From NCBI GenBank assembly GCA_003282435.1, contig QBZG01000003.1, positions 1 to 64,000 on the forward strand: DNA of 64,000 nucleotides, given 5' to 3'. How positions within the stretch are numbered: position 1 is the stretch's first letter; each line of letters opens with the position of its first letter. This document shows positions 1-13,355 of this stretch, piece by piece. The notes under the pieces are model-generated. The model had not been told where the DNA came from. It made no database searches and saw only the letters and a list, made by a program, of their open reading frames with translations. This stretch comes from SAR116 cluster bacterium AG-335-B03 (GTDB lineage Bacteria; Pseudomonadota; Alphaproteobacteria; Puniceispirillales; Marisalimonadaceae). The position numbers were made by a program, and so were the translations under genes.

Positions 1-1478
1 TCTTTATTTAACCAGTTATCATAAACATTAGTTTTAACCTTAACAAAAGGTGGTAATTCTTCTGGGTTTTCACTAATAACTTCAATTAAAATGTATTTGT
101 CTTCATTAGAATTAAAAATTTGACTTAATTCAGTCACATCAGTATTCCAAACGTTTTCTAAAAAAACTTTATTCTTACCAAGAAATTTTTTTTCGGTTGA
201 AAAAGAATAAATTACGCCATCTTTAGAAATCATTTTTATATTTTTTACAGGGACTCTTTTTTTGTTAAATAATTCAGATTTAGAGATTTCGTCTAAGTTG
301 TTGCCTTCTGCTATCAAATCTTCAATTTCATCTAATTTTTCAAAAAGTATTTCAACAGATAATTCTTTTATTAATTTTTTTTCAACATCTATAATGGCAT
401 CTTCATATTTTACTTCTTTTTCTTTAGCTATATTAATAATCTTATATATACTTAAACCAAACTTTGTTTTTATAGGTCCTAAAACTTCATTTAAATTAGC
501 CTTGAAAATTTTATCTGCGCTATCAACTGGTAGCTCTGTTTTTTCAAGGAAGCCAATATTGGTGTCATTTTCTGATAAATCAAAATATTTTTTCGCAAGA
601 TCTTTAAAATCATTGCCTTTATCAATTAAATTTATAAATTTTGTTGCTTTTTCTTGATCTTGTGTAGTTATTTGTAGAATTTCTCTTTTTTCTTGAACAA
701 GATAGTTAGACTTTTCGATTTCATATTTATCATTAATTTGTTTTTGATTTATAACGACTTGATCTTCAAAGATCGAAGGATCAATTTCTAAGAATTTAAT
801 ATTTCTTGTAAGGGGTATTTTATAATTTGCTTCATAAGCATTATAAAATTCTTCTAACACACTATCTGTGGGTTTGGAGATTTCATTTTTGTTAATCATT
901 TCAAAAATTTCATAATTTATAGTTCTAGTTTCATTTTGCCAATCCATTAATTTTTTAATTATTTTATCATCATAAATTTCGTTAAGTGAATATGGCATTG
1001 AAATTTGTTTAAAATTAGCTTCAGTATTGATCATTTCTAAATATTTGGCTTCTGACAAACCTGCATTTTTTAGAGATTGCAGAAATTTATTTTGAGAAAA
1101 TTTACCTAGTGGATCCTTAAATGCATTTTCTTCCCTTATTGCTTTTGTTTTTACAACCATTGGAACACTTAATTTTAAAGATTTAGCTTCAGAGTTTAAT
1201 AACATTTCTTGTTCAAATTTCTGTAACACACTTTGATGCATACCTTGTTTAATAGCTTCTTGTAAACTTGGTCTCTCAGGTAAAGAGTATCTTATTCTAT
1301 TTAGTTCATTAATAACTTTTTCAACTGTCACATAATCACTATCAACGGTTAAAACTTTTTTTTCTCCAACTCCACCTGTTAGATCCCCAACTCCCCACAA
1401 TGCAAATCCACAGATTAACAAAACAAGAAAGCACTTAAAAAATATTGACTTTGTTTGATTACGAAGAGCTCTTAACAT
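1..1478 (-). CDS. ppiD: Peptidyl-prolyl cis-trans isomerase PpiD/SurA-N family, C-terminus cut by window edge
   Basis: Reverse-strand reading from ATG at 1478 gives MLRALRNQTKSIFFKCFLVLLICGFALWGVGDLTGGVGEKKVL..., open to the window edge. It has the N-terminal TM anchor and SurA_N-like region typical of alphaproteobacterial PpiD. It is missing from the ORF track because it has no stop in the window. Confidence 0.8.
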   Translation of the reverse strand, partial: MLRALRNQTKSIFFKCFLVLLICGFALWGVGDLTGGVGEKKVLTVDSDYVTVEKVINELNRIRYSLPERPSLQEAIKQGMHQSVLQKFEQEMLLNSEAKSLKLSVPMVVKTKAIREENAFKDPLGKFSQNKFLQSLKNAGLSEAKYLEMINTEANFKQISMPYSLNEIYDDKIIKKLMDWQNETRTINYEIFEMINKNEISKPTDSVLEEFYNAYEANYKIPLTRNIKFLEIDPSIFEDQVVINQKQINDKYEIEKSNYLVQEKREILQITTQDQEKATKFINLIDKGNDFKDLAKKYFDLSENDTNIGFLEKTELPVDSADKIFKANLNEVLGPIKTKFGLSIYKIINIAKEKEVKYEDAIIDVEKKLIKELSVEILFEKLDEIEDLIAEGNNLDEISKSELFNKKRVPVKNIKMISKDGVIYSFSTEKKFLGKNKVFLENVWNTDVTELSQIFNSNEDKYILIEVISENPEELPPFVKVKTNVYDNWLNK

Positions 1479-1584
1479 TTTGATACCTAGTACGATTGTT
1501 AATATTTTAAAATTAATATACTATTTAGGTATATTTATAAATAATTTAATTTTTTATTTAGTTAATTGAAGGATTAATTACTAA

Positions 1585-2331
1585 ATGTTGATTGCAGCAA
1601 ACTGGAAAATGAATTTAGACAAAAAATCAATAAAATCCTTTGTTGAACATTTAAAAATTTATAATTTTTCGAAAAATGTACAAGTGTGTATTTTTCCGCC
1701 TACTATATATATTGAATTTTTAAGTAAGCTTATCAAAAATATTCCAATTTCAATTGGTGGACAAAATTGTCATCATCAATCTTTTGGAGCATTTACTGGA
1801 GAAATATCAGCTGTTTCGTTAAAAGAATTTGGCTGTGATTATGTAATATTAGGTCATTCAGAAAGAAGAATATATAATAAAGAGACTAATGAGAGTGTTA
1901 AAAAATGTGCTCAATTTGGAATTAAATCTAGCTTAAGACCTATAATTTGTGTTGGTGAAAACATAAATCAACGTGAGAATGGAAAAGCCATAGATTTTAT
2001 TGAAAAACAAATTACTGATTGTTTACCAGAGGATTTTAACGAGCTAACGATAGCATATGAACCCATATGGTCTATAGGAACTGGAAAAATTCCTCTCCAA
2101 AGTGAAATTAGTGAAATGCACAAAAATATTAAAGAAATAGTTTTTTCAAAATCAAAAAAAAATGTCAAAGTTTTGTATGGTGGTTCTGTAAATGAACAAA
2201 ACATTCAAGAGATTTTGTCTGTAAATAATGTTGATGGGGTTTTAGTTGGGGGAGCCAGTCTTAAAATAAAAGATTTTCTTGCAATTTATGGTTCAGCCGT
2301 TAAACATTTAAATAAAAATTATAACATTTAA
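1585..2331 (+). CDS. tpiA: Triosephosphate isomerase
   Basis: AANWKMN, LGHSERR and YEPIWSIGTG motifs. Confidence 0.97.
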   Translation: MLIAANWKMNLDKKSIKSFVEHLKIYNFSKNVQVCIFPPTIYIEFLSKLIKNIPISIGGQNCHHQSFGAFTGEISAVSLKEFGCDYVILGHSERRIYNKETNESVKKCAQFGIKSSLRPIICVGENINQRENGKAIDFIEKQITDCLPEDFNELTIAYEPIWSIGTGKIPLQSEISEMHKNIKEIVFSKSKKNVKVLYGGSVNEQNIQEILSVNNVDGVLVGGASLKIKDFLAIYGSAVKHLNKNYNI

Positions 2332-2337
2332 GGATTA

Positions 2338-2655
2338 ATGATGATTACTATAATTCTAATAATTCACATCATTTTAGCTGTATGTATCATATGTGCTGTT
2401 TTACTTCAGAAAAGTGAAGGTGGTGGATTAGGAATAGGGGGATCAAGTGGTGGTGCTGGGGGTGGTTTCATGACAGCTAGGGGCACTGCAAATTTTATGA
2501 CAAAACTGACAGCATTTTTAGGTGCTTGTTTTTTCTTAACTTCAATAATTCTTGCTTTATTATCATCGAATAATGCTCCTTCTATTGCTAACGAGGTAGA
2601 AAAATCAATAGATAAAAGCTCAACAACGGAGCCTACTGTTCCTCTTGGTAACTAA
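2338..2655 (+). CDS. secG: Preprotein translocase subunit SecG
   Basis: Two TM segments with VLLQKSEGGGLGIGGSSGGAGGGF motif, adjacent to tpiA. Confidence 0.93.
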   Translation: MMITIILIIHIILAVCIICAVLLQKSEGGGLGIGGSSGGAGGGFMTARGTANFMTKLTAFLGACFFLTSIILALLSSNNAPSIANEVEKSIDKSSTTEPTVPLGN

Positions 2656-2659
2656 TTAA

Positions 2660-4324
<1,665 letters not shown>

Positions 4325-4346
4325 TGTCTATAAAATGTTGTAAATT

Positions 4347-5171
4347 ATGAAACAAAACATTATTAAAATATCAGAATTTGAAGTTTCTAATATACACCCT
4401 TTTTTTTTAATTTCAGGACCATGTTCTATAGAATCAAAAGATCATGCAATTAATCACGCAGGAGTAATAAATGAAATTTGTAAAAAACTAGGCATTAATT
4501 TTGTTTATAAATCTTCATTTGATAAAGCTAATAGATCAAGCAAAGGCTCTGAAAGAGGCATTGGTATAGAAAAAGGCTTAAATATATTATCAGATGTAAA
4601 TAAAGAATTTAATATTCCAACTCTTACTGATGTTCACGAAAGCTATCAATGTAAAGAAGTCGCAAATGTTGTTGATATTATTCAAATACCTGCTTTTTTA
4701 TGTAGACAAACTGACTTATTAACTGCTGCTGCTGAAACTCAAAAAATTATAAATATAAAAAAAGGGCAATTTTTAGCGCCTTGGGACATGGAAAATGTAA
4801 TAAATAAAGTTTCATATGTTGGAAACAATAACATAATGTTAACAGAAAGAGGAACATCCTTCGGTTATAACACACTTGTTTCAGACATGCGTTCAATTCC
4901 ACAAATGAGTAAATTTGGTTTCCCAATTATATTTGACGCAACACATTCGGTACAACAACCGGGAGGCTTGGGTTTAACGTCAGGCGGTCAAAGAGAATTT
5001 GTTTCAATATTATCTAGAGCAGCTGTATCTATTGGTATTTCAGGATTATTTGTTGAAGCTCATGAAAATCCTGATAAAGCACCGAGTGACGGACCTAATA
5101 TGGTAAAACTATCTGAACTTAAAAAATTACTTACTAAATTAATTGAAATAGATAAAATAATTAAGGTTTAG
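4347..5171 (+). CDS. kdsA: 3-deoxy-8-phosphooctulonate synthase
   Basis: [17 protein letters not shown] and [12 protein letters not shown] motifs. Confidence 0.96.
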   Translation: MKQNIIKISEFEVSNIHPFFLISGPCSIESKDHAINHAGVINEICKKLGINFVYKSSFDKANRSSKGSERGIGIEKGLNILSDVNKEFNIPTLTDVHESYQCKEVANVVDIIQIPAFLCRQTDLLTAAAETQKIINIKKGQFLAPWDMENVINKVSYVGNNNIMLTERGTSFGYNTLVSDMRSIPQMSKFGFPIIFDATHSVQQPGGLGLTSGGQREFVSILSRAAVSIGISGLFVEAHENPDKAPSDGPNMVKLSELKKLLTKLIEIDKIIKV

Positions 5172-5196
5172 TATCTTATTTTATGTTGGAGCAATT

Positions 5197-6483
5197 ATGG
5201 TTTATATATCTGATATTTTAGCTAGACAAATTTTAGATAGTAGAGGGAATCCTACCTTAGAAGTGGATGTCAAATTATCTGACGGAAGTCTTGGAAGAGC
5301 GGCTGTACCTTCTGGAGCCTCAACTGGTGAATACGAGGCATACGAACTTAGAGACAATAATTTAAAGTTATTTAATGGAAAGAGTGTTCTTAAAGCTATT
5401 GAAAATATTAATGTCGAAATTTTTAACACCTTTTCTGGAAGAAATCCATATCAACAAAGAATTATAGATCGCGATTTAATTGATCTAGATGGTACCGCAA
5501 ATAAAAATAAATTAGGTGCTAATGCTATACTAGGATTTTCAATGGCTGTTGCAAGAGCTGCTGCTAAATCACAGAATTTACCTCTTTGGAAATACATTGG
5601 TGGTATGAGAGCCAACACTTTACCTATTCCAATGATGAATATAATTAATGGCGGAGCTCACGCAAATAATGGATTAGATTTTCAAGAATGTATGATAATG
5701 CCAATTGGTTTTACTAAATTTTCTGATGCTCTAAGGTCAGGTGTAGAAATTTTTTATAATTTAAAAAAACTCTTATCTAAAAAAGGTTTTTCAGTTGCTG
5801 TGGGTGATGAAGGTGGCTTTGCCCCAAATATAAATAGTCTTGAAGAAGCACTTTCATATATCTCAGAATCTGTAGAAAATAGTGGATACAAACTGGGAGA
5901 AGAAATCTTTATTTCAATTGATGCTGCTGCGAGTGAATTTTATGAAAAAGATATTTATACATTAAAAGGAGAGAACAAAAAATATTCTTCTGAAGAATTA
6001 GTTACATTTTGGGAAAATATTTGTAATAAATTTCCTATTGTTTCTATTGAAGATCCATTTGACGAAAATGATTGGAAAGGGTTTAAAGAGCTTACTAAAA
6101 GAATTGGGAAGAGGGTTCAAATAGTAGGTGACGATCTTTTTGTTACTAACAAAAAAAGACTTTTAAAAGGGATAAAAAATAGCTCAGCAAATTCTATTTT
6201 AATCAAACTTAATCAAATCGGAACACTCTCAGAAACACTAGAAACAATGGAGTTGGCTAAAGACGCAAATTTTGGGGTTATTGTTTCTCATAGATCTGGT
6301 GAAACTGAAGATGTTTTTATTAGCGATCTAAGTGTTGCTTTAAATGCTGGTCAAATCAAAACAGGATCTTTATCAAGAAGTGATAGAACTGCTAAATATA
6401 ATCAGCTTTTAAGAATTGAAGAGATGTTGGGAGAGGATGCTTGTTATTTTGGCAATAATTTTTTTAAAAATTTTAATTTTTAG
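5197..6483 (+). CDS. eno: Enolase
   Basis: [29 protein letters not shown]; 428 aa. Confidence 0.98.
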   Translation: MVYISDILARQILDSRGNPTLEVDVKLSDGSLGRAAVPSGASTGEYEAYELRDNNLKLFNGKSVLKAIENINVEIFNTFSGRNPYQQRIIDRDLIDLDGTANKNKLGANAILGFSMAVARAAAKSQNLPLWKYIGGMRANTLPIPMMNIINGGAHANNGLDFQECMIMPIGFTKFSDALRSGVEIFYNLKKLLSKKGFSVAVGDEGGFAPNINSLEEALSYISESVENSGYKLGEEIFISIDAAASEFYEKDIYTLKGENKKYSSEELVTFWENICNKFPIVSIEDPFDENDWKGFKELTKRIGKRVQIVGDDLFVTNKKRLLKGIKNSSANSILIKLNQIGTLSETLETMELAKDANFGVIVSHRSGETEDVFISDLSVALNAGQIKTGSLSRSDRTAKYNQLLRIEEMLGEDACYFGNNFFKNFNF

Positions 6484-6494
6484 GATAATATAAC

Positions 6495-6806
6495 ATGTAT
6501 AAATATTTAAATAGAAAAAATTTACTTATAAATCTAATGACAGTTTTTTCTTTGCTCATATTTATTTTTTTTATATCTCATATTTTTTTTGGCGAAAGAT
6601 CACTTTGGAAAATTTTTTCATTAAATAATGAAATATCACTAGCCAAAAAGGAATATAGTATTTTACTTGATAAAAAAGTAAAAACATCTTTAGAAATTAA
6701 TCTTCTTCGGGATAATAATTTAGATCCTGATATAATTTCGGAAATTGCACACAAGTTATTAGGTCTTATACATTCTGATCAAATAGTCATTGATATTCCT
6801 AAGTAG
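6495..6806 (+). CDS. ftsB: FtsB/DivIC-type septum formation initiator
   Basis: Short protein with one TM and a coiled coil, directly after eno as in other Proteobacteria. Confidence 0.75.
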   Translation: MYKYLNRKNLLINLMTVFSLLIFIFFISHIFFGERSLWKIFSLNNEISLAKKEYSILLDKKVKTSLEINLLRDNNLDPDIISEIAHKLLGLIHSDQIVIDIPK

Positions 6807-6896
6807 TTTAAGATATTGTTAGGAATAATCTTAATTATTTGTTAAAAGATAATTTTAATTATTCTGAGTTTTGTTTGCTAGTAATACAGGTTAAAT

Positions 6897-7901
6897 ATGA
6901 AAAAAAATATATCATCTTTAGTAAAAAATAAATCAAAAATGAATTACGATCTAGATTTATTAAAAGATATGTATAAAAAAATGCTTCTTATTAGAAGATT
7001 TGAAGAAAAAGCTGGTCAACTGTATGGTATGGGTAAGATTGGTGGTTTTTGCCATTTATACATAGGTCAAGAAGCAGTTGTTGTAGGCATTCAGTCTGCA
7101 CAAATGGAAGGAGATAGCATCGTCACATCCTATAGAGATCACGGTCACATGATAGCATGTGATATGGATCCTAAAGGTGTAATGGCGGAGTTAACGGGTA
7201 GAGAAGACGGTTATTCAAAAGGCAAAGGTGGATCTATGCATATGTTTAGCCGTGAAAAAGGATTTTTTGGGGGTCATGGTATAGTAGCTGCTCAAGTTCC
7301 AATTGGAGCAGGTTTAGCTTTTGCTCATAAATACAATATGAACAATAATGTTTGCATAACATACTTTGGAGATGGTGCGGCTAACCAAGGACAAGTTTAT
7401 GAATCTTACAACATAGCTTCACTTTGGCAACTTCCTGTTATTTTTGTTATAGAAAATAATAAGTACGGTATGGGCACATCTGTAAACAGGTCTTCTGCTG
7501 GTGATAATTTATCTGATAGAGGTAAAGCATACGGCATCGAATCAGAAATTGTTGATGGAATGGATATTATTGCTGTTAGAGAAGCTGCAATTAAGGCTAT
7601 TGAATATTGTAGATTAGGCAAAGGACCCTATATATTAGAAATGAAAACTTATAGATATAGAGGACATTCAATGTCTGACCCAGCAAAATATAGGACTAGA
7701 GACGAAGTTGAGCAAATAAGAAAGACATCTGACCCGATAGAAAATATTAAAGTTTTATTAAATAAAATGGGTGTTGTAGACAAAGTTCTTAAAGATATTG
7801 ATGTTGAAATAAAATCTATAATAGCTGATGCTGCAAAATTTGCGCAAGATTCACCAGAACCCTCCCCATCTGAATTATATACTGATATAACTATCAATTA
7901 G
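6897..7901 (+). CDS. pdhA: Pyruvate dehydrogenase E1 alpha subunit
   Basis: LIRRFEEKAGQLYGMGKIGGFCHLYIGQEA, GDGAANQGQVYE; followed by pdhB/pdhC. Confidence 0.96.
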   Translation: MKKNISSLVKNKSKMNYDLDLLKDMYKKMLLIRRFEEKAGQLYGMGKIGGFCHLYIGQEAVVVGIQSAQMEGDSIVTSYRDHGHMIACDMDPKGVMAELTGREDGYSKGKGGSMHMFSREKGFFGGHGIVAAQVPIGAGLAFAHKYNMNNNVCITYFGDGAANQGQVYESYNIASLWQLPVIFVIENNKYGMGTSVNRSSAGDNLSDRGKAYGIESEIVDGMDIIAVREAAIKAIEYCRLGKGPYILEMKTYRYRGHSMSDPAKYRTRDEVEQIRKTSDPIENIKVLLNKMGVVDKVLKDIDVEIKSIIADAAKFAQDSPEPSPSELYTDITIN

Positions 7902-7911
7902 TGGTGATTAA

Positions 7912-9246
7912 ATGACAATTGAAATTTTAATGCCTGCTTTAAGCCCAACCATGGAAGAGGGTACGTTAGCTAAGTGGCTTGTAAATGAAGGAGACTCAAT
8001 TTCTTCTGGTGATTTAATTGCAGAAATAGAAACAGATAAAGCTACAATGGAAGTAGAGGCAGTGGATGACGGTAAAATAGGTCAATTGCTAGTTCCAGCT
8101 GGAACTGAGGGTGTTAAAGTTAACACCCCAATTGCATTGTTAATTGATTCAACCGAATTACCTCATACTTCGATAAAAACTATTGCTGATAAACCTTATT
8201 TAGAAAAAGAAAAAATTACAACTGAGCTAAAAATAAAAAAGCCTGTTAAACTAGAGCCTAATTCAAGTATTATTACAGTAAGAGAAGCATTAAGAAATGC
8301 AATGGCTGAAGAAATGAGATCCGACAAAAAAGTTTTTGTTATGGGAGAAGAGGTTGCGGAATATCAAGGTGCATATAAAGTAACTCAGGGTTTGCTTGAT
8401 GAATTTGGTAACAAAAGAGTTTATGACACTCCAATTACAGAGCATGGTTTTGCAGGTATTGGTATCGGAGCAGCTTTTGGTAACTTGAAACCGATCATTG
8501 AATTTATGACCTTTAATTTTGCAATGCAAGCAATGGATCAAATAATTAATTCGGCGGCTAAAACACTCTACATGTCGGGAGGTCAAATGGGTTGCCCAAT
8601 TGTTTTCAGAGGACCTAATGGAGCAGCTTCTCGTGTTGCAGCACAGCATAGTCAATGTTATGCTAGTTGGTATTCCCATTGTCCTGGTTTAAAAGTTGTA
8701 TCACCATGGTCTAGTAAAGATGCCAAAGGATTGTTGAAATCTGCAATAAGAGATCCAGATCCTGTAATTTTTCTTGAAAATGAAGTTATGTATGGACAAT
8801 CCTTTAGTTGTCCAGATGATGATGATTTCTTGGTACCAATAGGACAAGCTAATATCGAAAAAGAAGGTTCGGATGTTACCATTATTGCCTTTTCTATAAT
8901 GGTAGGAAAATCTCTTGAAGCAGCAGATATTTTGAATGAAAAAGGAATAAAAGCTGAAGTCATTAACCTGAGATCGTTACGTCCGTTGGATACTGAAACT
9001 ATAATTAATTCTGTAAAAAAAACTAATAGAGCCGTGACATGTGAGGAAGGTTTTCCTTTTGCGGGAATTGGTGCAGAAATTTCTGCAGCTATTAATGAAA
9101 ATGCTTTTGATTGGCTAGATGCTCCTGTAAAAAGAGTAACGGGTAAAGATGTGCCAATGCCTTACGCTGCTAATTTAGAAAAATTAGCTCTACCTCAAGT
9201 TGATGATATTGTTAACGCATGTACTGAAGTGTGTTATAAAAGGTGA
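7912..9246 (+). CDS. pdhB: Pyruvate dehydrogenase E1 beta subunit with N-terminal lipoyl domain
   Basis: N-terminal [13 protein letters not shown] lipoyl motif fused to the E1-beta transketolase domain (typical of Alphaproteobacteria). Confidence 0.96.
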   Translation: MTIEILMPALSPTMEEGTLAKWLVNEGDSISSGDLIAEIETDKATMEVEAVDDGKIGQLLVPAGTEGVKVNTPIALLIDSTELPHTSIKTIADKPYLEKEKITTELKIKKPVKLEPNSSIITVREALRNAMAEEMRSDKKVFVMGEEVAEYQGAYKVTQGLLDEFGNKRVYDTPITEHGFAGIGIGAAFGNLKPIIEFMTFNFAMQAMDQIINSAAKTLYMSGGQMGCPIVFRGPNGAASRVAAQHSQCYASWYSHCPGLKVVSPWSSKDAKGLLKSAIRDPDPVIFLENEVMYGQSFSCPDDDDFLVPIGQANIEKEGSDVTIIAFSIMVGKSLEAADILNEKGIKAEVINLRSLRPLDTETIINSVKKTNRAVTCEEGFPFAGIGAEISAAINENAFDWLDAPVKRVTGKDVPMPYAANLEKLALPQVDDIVNACTEVCYKR

Positions 9247-9255
9247 GGATATGAA

Positions 9256-10521
9256 ATGAGTATAGATATCTTGATGCCAGCACTCAGTCCCACAATGGAA
9301 GAAGGCACTTTATCAAAATGGTTAGTAAAAGAAGGTGATATGGTTGTATCTGGTGACTTAATCGCTGAAATAGAAACTGACAAGGCCACAATGGAGGTCG
9401 AAGCTATAGATGATGGAGTTATTGGTAAAATTTTAGTTAATGAAGGTCAAGAAGCAATAAAAGTTAATGTCCCAATTGCTATTTTGCTTCTAGACGGTGA
9501 AGATATAACAGATTTAAATACTGAATTAGATGAAGAAAAAATTGATAATAAGTATATTGAAAAAGAGACTATATTTGAGACTAAATTGGAAGATAATGAA
9601 GAGAATATAGTAACTAGTCCTGAACCTGATTTAAATAGTGAACAAAAAGAAGAATTTTTAGATACAAATAACAAAAGAATATTTATTACACCTCTTGCAA
9701 AAAGAATTGCAAAACAGGGAGATATAGATATAAGTTTATTAAATGGTTCTGGACCTAATGGTAGGATATTAAAAATAGACGTTGAAAAATTCAATGATAA
9801 TAAAAATGTCAAAAATATAAATATAACCTCACCAGAGAATTTTGAACTAGTTAAAAATAGTGCAATGCGAAAAACGATTGCAGAAAGGCTTGTTAAATCA
9901 AAAAACAAAGCCCCTCATTTTTATCTTTCGGTAGATTGTAACGTAGACGAACTTTTAAATATCAGAAGTATTTTAAACTCTAAGGCTAAAGATAAATATA
10001 AAATATCAGTAAATGATATGATTATAAAGGCATCTAGTGCGGCTCTAATGAAAGTGCCTAAAGCAAATGCTAGTTGGGAAAATGAAAATACTAAATACTT
10101 TAAAACTACTGATATATCCGTTGCTGTTGCAATTGAGGGTGGGTTAATTACACCTATTATTAAAGACGTACAATCCAAGGGCTTGCTAGAAATATCTACA
10201 GATATGAAGAGTTTAGCGGATAAAGCTAAGAGTGGAAAATTGTTACCGGAAGAATATGTCGGAGGCAGTTTTTCAATTTCTAATCTTGGTATGTATGGTA
10301 TTAAAGAATTTTCAGCAGTTATAAACCCACCGCAAGGGTGTATTTTGGCTGTTGGATCAGGTGAAAAACGTCCAGTTGTTATTAAAGAACAGATAATAAT
10401 AGCTACTATAATGACAGTTACGTTGTCTTGTGATCATCGGGTAGTTGATGGCGCAGTTGGAGCTGAACTTTTATCAGAATTTAAAAATTTTATTGAAAAT
10501 CCCTCATTAATGCTTTTGTAG
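9256..10521 (+). CDS. pdhC: Dihydrolipoamide acetyltransferase (E2)
   Basis: Lipoyl domain, E3-binding domain ([28 protein letters not shown]) and catalytic [15 protein letters not shown]. Confidence 0.95.
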   Translation: MSIDILMPALSPTMEEGTLSKWLVKEGDMVVSGDLIAEIETDKATMEVEAIDDGVIGKILVNEGQEAIKVNVPIAILLLDGEDITDLNTELDEEKIDNKYIEKETIFETKLEDNEENIVTSPEPDLNSEQKEEFLDTNNKRIFITPLAKRIAKQGDIDISLLNGSGPNGRILKIDVEKFNDNKNVKNINITSPENFELVKNSAMRKTIAERLVKSKNKAPHFYLSVDCNVDELLNIRSILNSKAKDKYKISVNDMIIKASSAALMKVPKANASWENENTKYFKTTDISVAVAIEGGLITPIIKDVQSKGLLEISTDMKSLADKAKSGKLLPEEYVGGSFSISNLGMYGIKEFSAVINPPQGCILAVGSGEKRPVVIKEQIIIATIMTVTLSCDHRVVDGAVGAELLSEFKNFIENPSLMLL

Positions 10522-10529
10522 GAATAAAT

Positions 10530-11939
10530 ATGACAAAAAATGATTATGACCTAATTGTAATTGGTGGTGGCCCTGGAGGTTACGTGGCTGCTATAAAAGC
10601 ATCTCAACTTGGAATGTCTGTTGCATTAGTTGAAGATAAACATTTGGGTGGAATTTGTTTAAATTGGGGTTGTATTCCAACGAAAGCTTTACTCAGAGCA
10701 AGTGAAATTAGACATATGCTTGATAATGTTGGAGAGTTTGGTTTTACTATTTCTAACATAAAAATGGATATTAATAATATAACAAAACGTTCAAGAAAAG
10801 TAGCAGCTCAGTTATCGAGTGGTATAAGTCATCTTTTAAAAAAAAATAAAGTTCATGTTTTCGAAGGTTTTGGATATTTAGATAAAGGCACAGTTGATTC
10901 AAAAATAATTACTATAAAAACTGAAAAAGAGATTATTAGAAAAAAAGCACAAAACGTTATTTTGGCAACAGGAGCAAGATCTAGGAACCTACCTTTTGTG
11001 TCCTCAGATGGCATAAATATTTGGGACTACAAGACTGCAATGACGCCTCCAAAGTTACCATCTTCACTAATTATTATTGGCTCTGGAGCCATAGGAATGG
11101 AGTTTGCATCTTTTTATAATGATTTAGGAGTTAATGTTACTGTTGTGGAGGCATTGCCATCTATTTTACCAAATGAGGATGAAGACATATCCAAGATCGT
11201 AGAAAATAATTTTAAAAAAAGAGGAATGAACATTAAAACTAATGCAACTTTAAAATCTGTGAAAACTCTCGATAAATCAGTGTCTGCTGAAGTTTCAGTA
11301 AATGGTAATTTTGAAAAAATTAACTCTGAAAAATTAATCTTAGCTATTGGTATTATTGCTAATACTGAAAATCTAGGTTTAAATAATTATAATATTAAAA
11401 TAGATAAAGGTCATATTATAACCAACGAATGGTTAGAAACAGATGAAAAGGGCATATATGCTATCGGAGATGTAACTGCTGGACCATGGTTAGCACACAA
11501 GGCGAGTCACGAAGGAATTTTATGTGTTGAAAAAATAGCTGGTCATAAAAATTTAAGTCCTATAGATAAAAACTCTATACCTAGTTGTACATATTGCAGA
11601 CCACAGGTAGCGTCTATAGGGTTAACAGAAAAAAATGCAATGTCTCAAAACTTAAATATAAAGGTAGGTAAATTCCCCTTCATTGGTAATGGTAAAGCTA
11701 TTGCTTTAGGAGATTCTGAAGGAATGATAAAAACAATATTTAACAATGATACAGGAGAATTGATAGGTGCTCATATGGTTGGACCAGAAGTAACTGAGTT
11801 AATACAAGGGTTTTCAATAGCTAAAAAATTAGAAACGACGGAACAGGAATTAATGCATACTATTTTTCCTCATCCAACTCTTTCTGAAAGTATGCATGAA
11901 TCTGTGCTTGATGCATATAATCAAGCTATTCATTATTAA
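10530..11939 (+). CDS. lpdA: Dihydrolipoamide dehydrogenase
   Basis: GGGPGGYVAAIKASQLG, redox GGICLNWGCIPTKALL, C-terminal HPTLSE. Confidence 0.96.
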   Translation: MTKNDYDLIVIGGGPGGYVAAIKASQLGMSVALVEDKHLGGICLNWGCIPTKALLRASEIRHMLDNVGEFGFTISNIKMDINNITKRSRKVAAQLSSGISHLLKKNKVHVFEGFGYLDKGTVDSKIITIKTEKEIIRKKAQNVILATGARSRNLPFVSSDGINIWDYKTAMTPPKLPSSLIIIGSGAIGMEFASFYNDLGVNVTVVEALPSILPNEDEDISKIVENNFKKRGMNIKTNATLKSVKTLDKSVSAEVSVNGNFEKINSEKLILAIGIIANTENLGLNNYNIKIDKGHIITNEWLETDEKGIYAIGDVTAGPWLAHKASHEGILCVEKIAGHKNLSPIDKNSIPSCTYCRPQVASIGLTEKNAMSQNLNIKVGKFPFIGNGKAIALGDSEGMIKTIFNNDTGELIGAHMVGPEVTELIQGFSIAKKLETTEQELMHTIFPHPTLSESMHESVLDAYNQAIHY

Positions 11940-11960
11940 AATAAGCTTATAAAATATTTA

Positions 11961-12926
11961 ATGATAAAGACAATGAACGAAATAAAAAAAATAAGACATC
12001 CAGAAAAAATACATAAGCCTGATAATATTTCACCCCCAAAGCCAAAGTGGCTGAGAGTAAGAGCACCATTGGGAAAAATTTTTGATGAAACTAAAGGGCT
12101 GTTAGACGGTTTAAACATTACAACGGTATGTGAAGAAGCTAGTTGTCCTAATATAGGTAGTTGTTGGTCAAAAAAACACGCAACGATGATGATTATGGGC
12201 GATATTTGTACTAGAGCTTGTTCTTTTTGTAATGTTGCGACTGGTAAACCTATGGGACTTGATCTATCTGAACCTATCAGAGTTGCAAAGTCAGTAGCAA
12301 GGTTAAATTTAAGTCACGTTGTAATAACGTCTGTTGATAGAGACGATTTAAATGACGGTGGGGCAGAGCATTTTGTTAACACAATCACTGATATAAGAAA
12401 GTTATCTCCAAAAACATCTATTGAAATTCTAACTCCAGATTTTTTAAGAAAAGATGGCGCTTTAGAAAAAGTTATTAATGCAAAACCTGATGTTTTTAAT
12501 CATAATCTTGAAACCGTACCAAGATTATACTCAACTGTAAGGCCAGGTGCAAGATACTTTCATTCATTGAGTTTACTTGCAAAAGTGAAAGAAATTGACC
12601 CAAACATATTCACTAAATCTGGAATAATGGTAGGACTTGGTGAGAATGAAAATGAAGTTTACCAAGTAATGGATGACATGAGATCAGCGAATATTGATTT
12701 TTTAACGATTGGACAGTATCTCCAACCAACTATCAAACATCATAAGGTCGAGAAGTATATTGATCCTCTAGAATTTAAAAATTATCAAAAAATAGCACTT
12801 GCAAAAGGATTTCTAGTTGTTTCTTCTTCTCCCTTAACAAGAAGTAGCTTCCATGCAAGCGAAGATTTTGAAAAACTAAAACAAGCAAGGGTTAATTTGC
12901 ACAATAGGTTAAAAAGAAATAATTAA
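11961..12926 (+). CDS. lipA: Lipoyl synthase (start may be the downstream ATG)
   Basis: [13 protein letters not shown] and radical [13 protein letters not shown]. Confidence 0.97.
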   Translation: MIKTMNEIKKIRHPEKIHKPDNISPPKPKWLRVRAPLGKIFDETKGLLDGLNITTVCEEASCPNIGSCWSKKHATMMIMGDICTRACSFCNVATGKPMGLDLSEPIRVAKSVARLNLSHVVITSVDRDDLNDGGAEHFVNTITDIRKLSPKTSIEILTPDFLRKDGALEKVINAKPDVFNHNLETVPRLYSTVRPGARYFHSLSLLAKVKEIDPNIFTKSGIMVGLGENENEVYQVMDDMRSANIDFLTIGQYLQPTIKHHKVEKYIDPLEFKNYQKIALAKGFLVVSSSPLTRSSFHASEDFEKLKQARVNLHNRLKRNN

Positions 12927-13355
12927 ATGAGGCATGAAGAGCGTAGGGTTATAAATCATTCCCCATTAAATTTATTTAAATTAGTTTCTGATGTTAAAAA
13001 GTATCCAGAATTTTTACCTTGGTGCTTAGGTGCAAGAGTAAAAAACAGTTCCAAAAACAATTTTGATGCTGACTTGATTATTGGCTTTAAAATATACAAA
13101 GAAATATATTCATCACAAGTTATTTTAGATCATGTCAATAAAAAGATAATTGTAAATTATAAAGATGGGCCATTTGAGCATCTTGATAATTATTGGATTT
13201 TCAAAGACAACATGAAAGGTTGTGAAGTTGAATTTATGGTTGATTTTAAATTTAAATCCGTTTTCCTACAAACATTAATGGAAACTTTATTTTCTGAAGC
13301 CGTCCGAAGAATGGTAGGTGCATTTGAAAAACGAGCAAATCAATTATTTAATTAA
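12927..13355 (+). CDS. Coq10/RatA-type START-domain protein
   Basis: HSPLNLFKLVSDVKKYPEFLPWC...; follows lipA as in Alphaproteobacteria. Confidence 0.85.
   Translation: MRHEERRVINHSPLNLFKLVSDVKKYPEFLPWCLGARVKNSSKNNFDADLIIGFKIYKEIYSSQVILDHVNKKIIVNYKDGPFEHLDNYWIFKDNMKGCEVEFMVDFKFKSVFLQTLMETLFSEAVRRMVGAFEKRANQLFN

Noticed and set aside
262-657. 131-aa plus-strand ORF
   Set aside because: Lies antisense inside ppiD; low-complexity Ser/Phe/Ile composition typical of a shadow frame.
8290-8679. 129-aa minus-strand ORF
   Set aside because: Antisense inside pdhB, whose conserved E1-beta frame is clear.
7912-9480. Near-repeat lipoyl domains at the N-termini of pdhB and pdhC
   Set aside because: Known alphaproteobacterial arrangement; the DNA has diverged, so it is not a recent duplication.
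9447-9908. 153-aa minus-strand ORF
   Set aside because: Antisense to the pdhC linker; composition reflects the reverse of an Asp/Glu/Lys/Asn-rich region.
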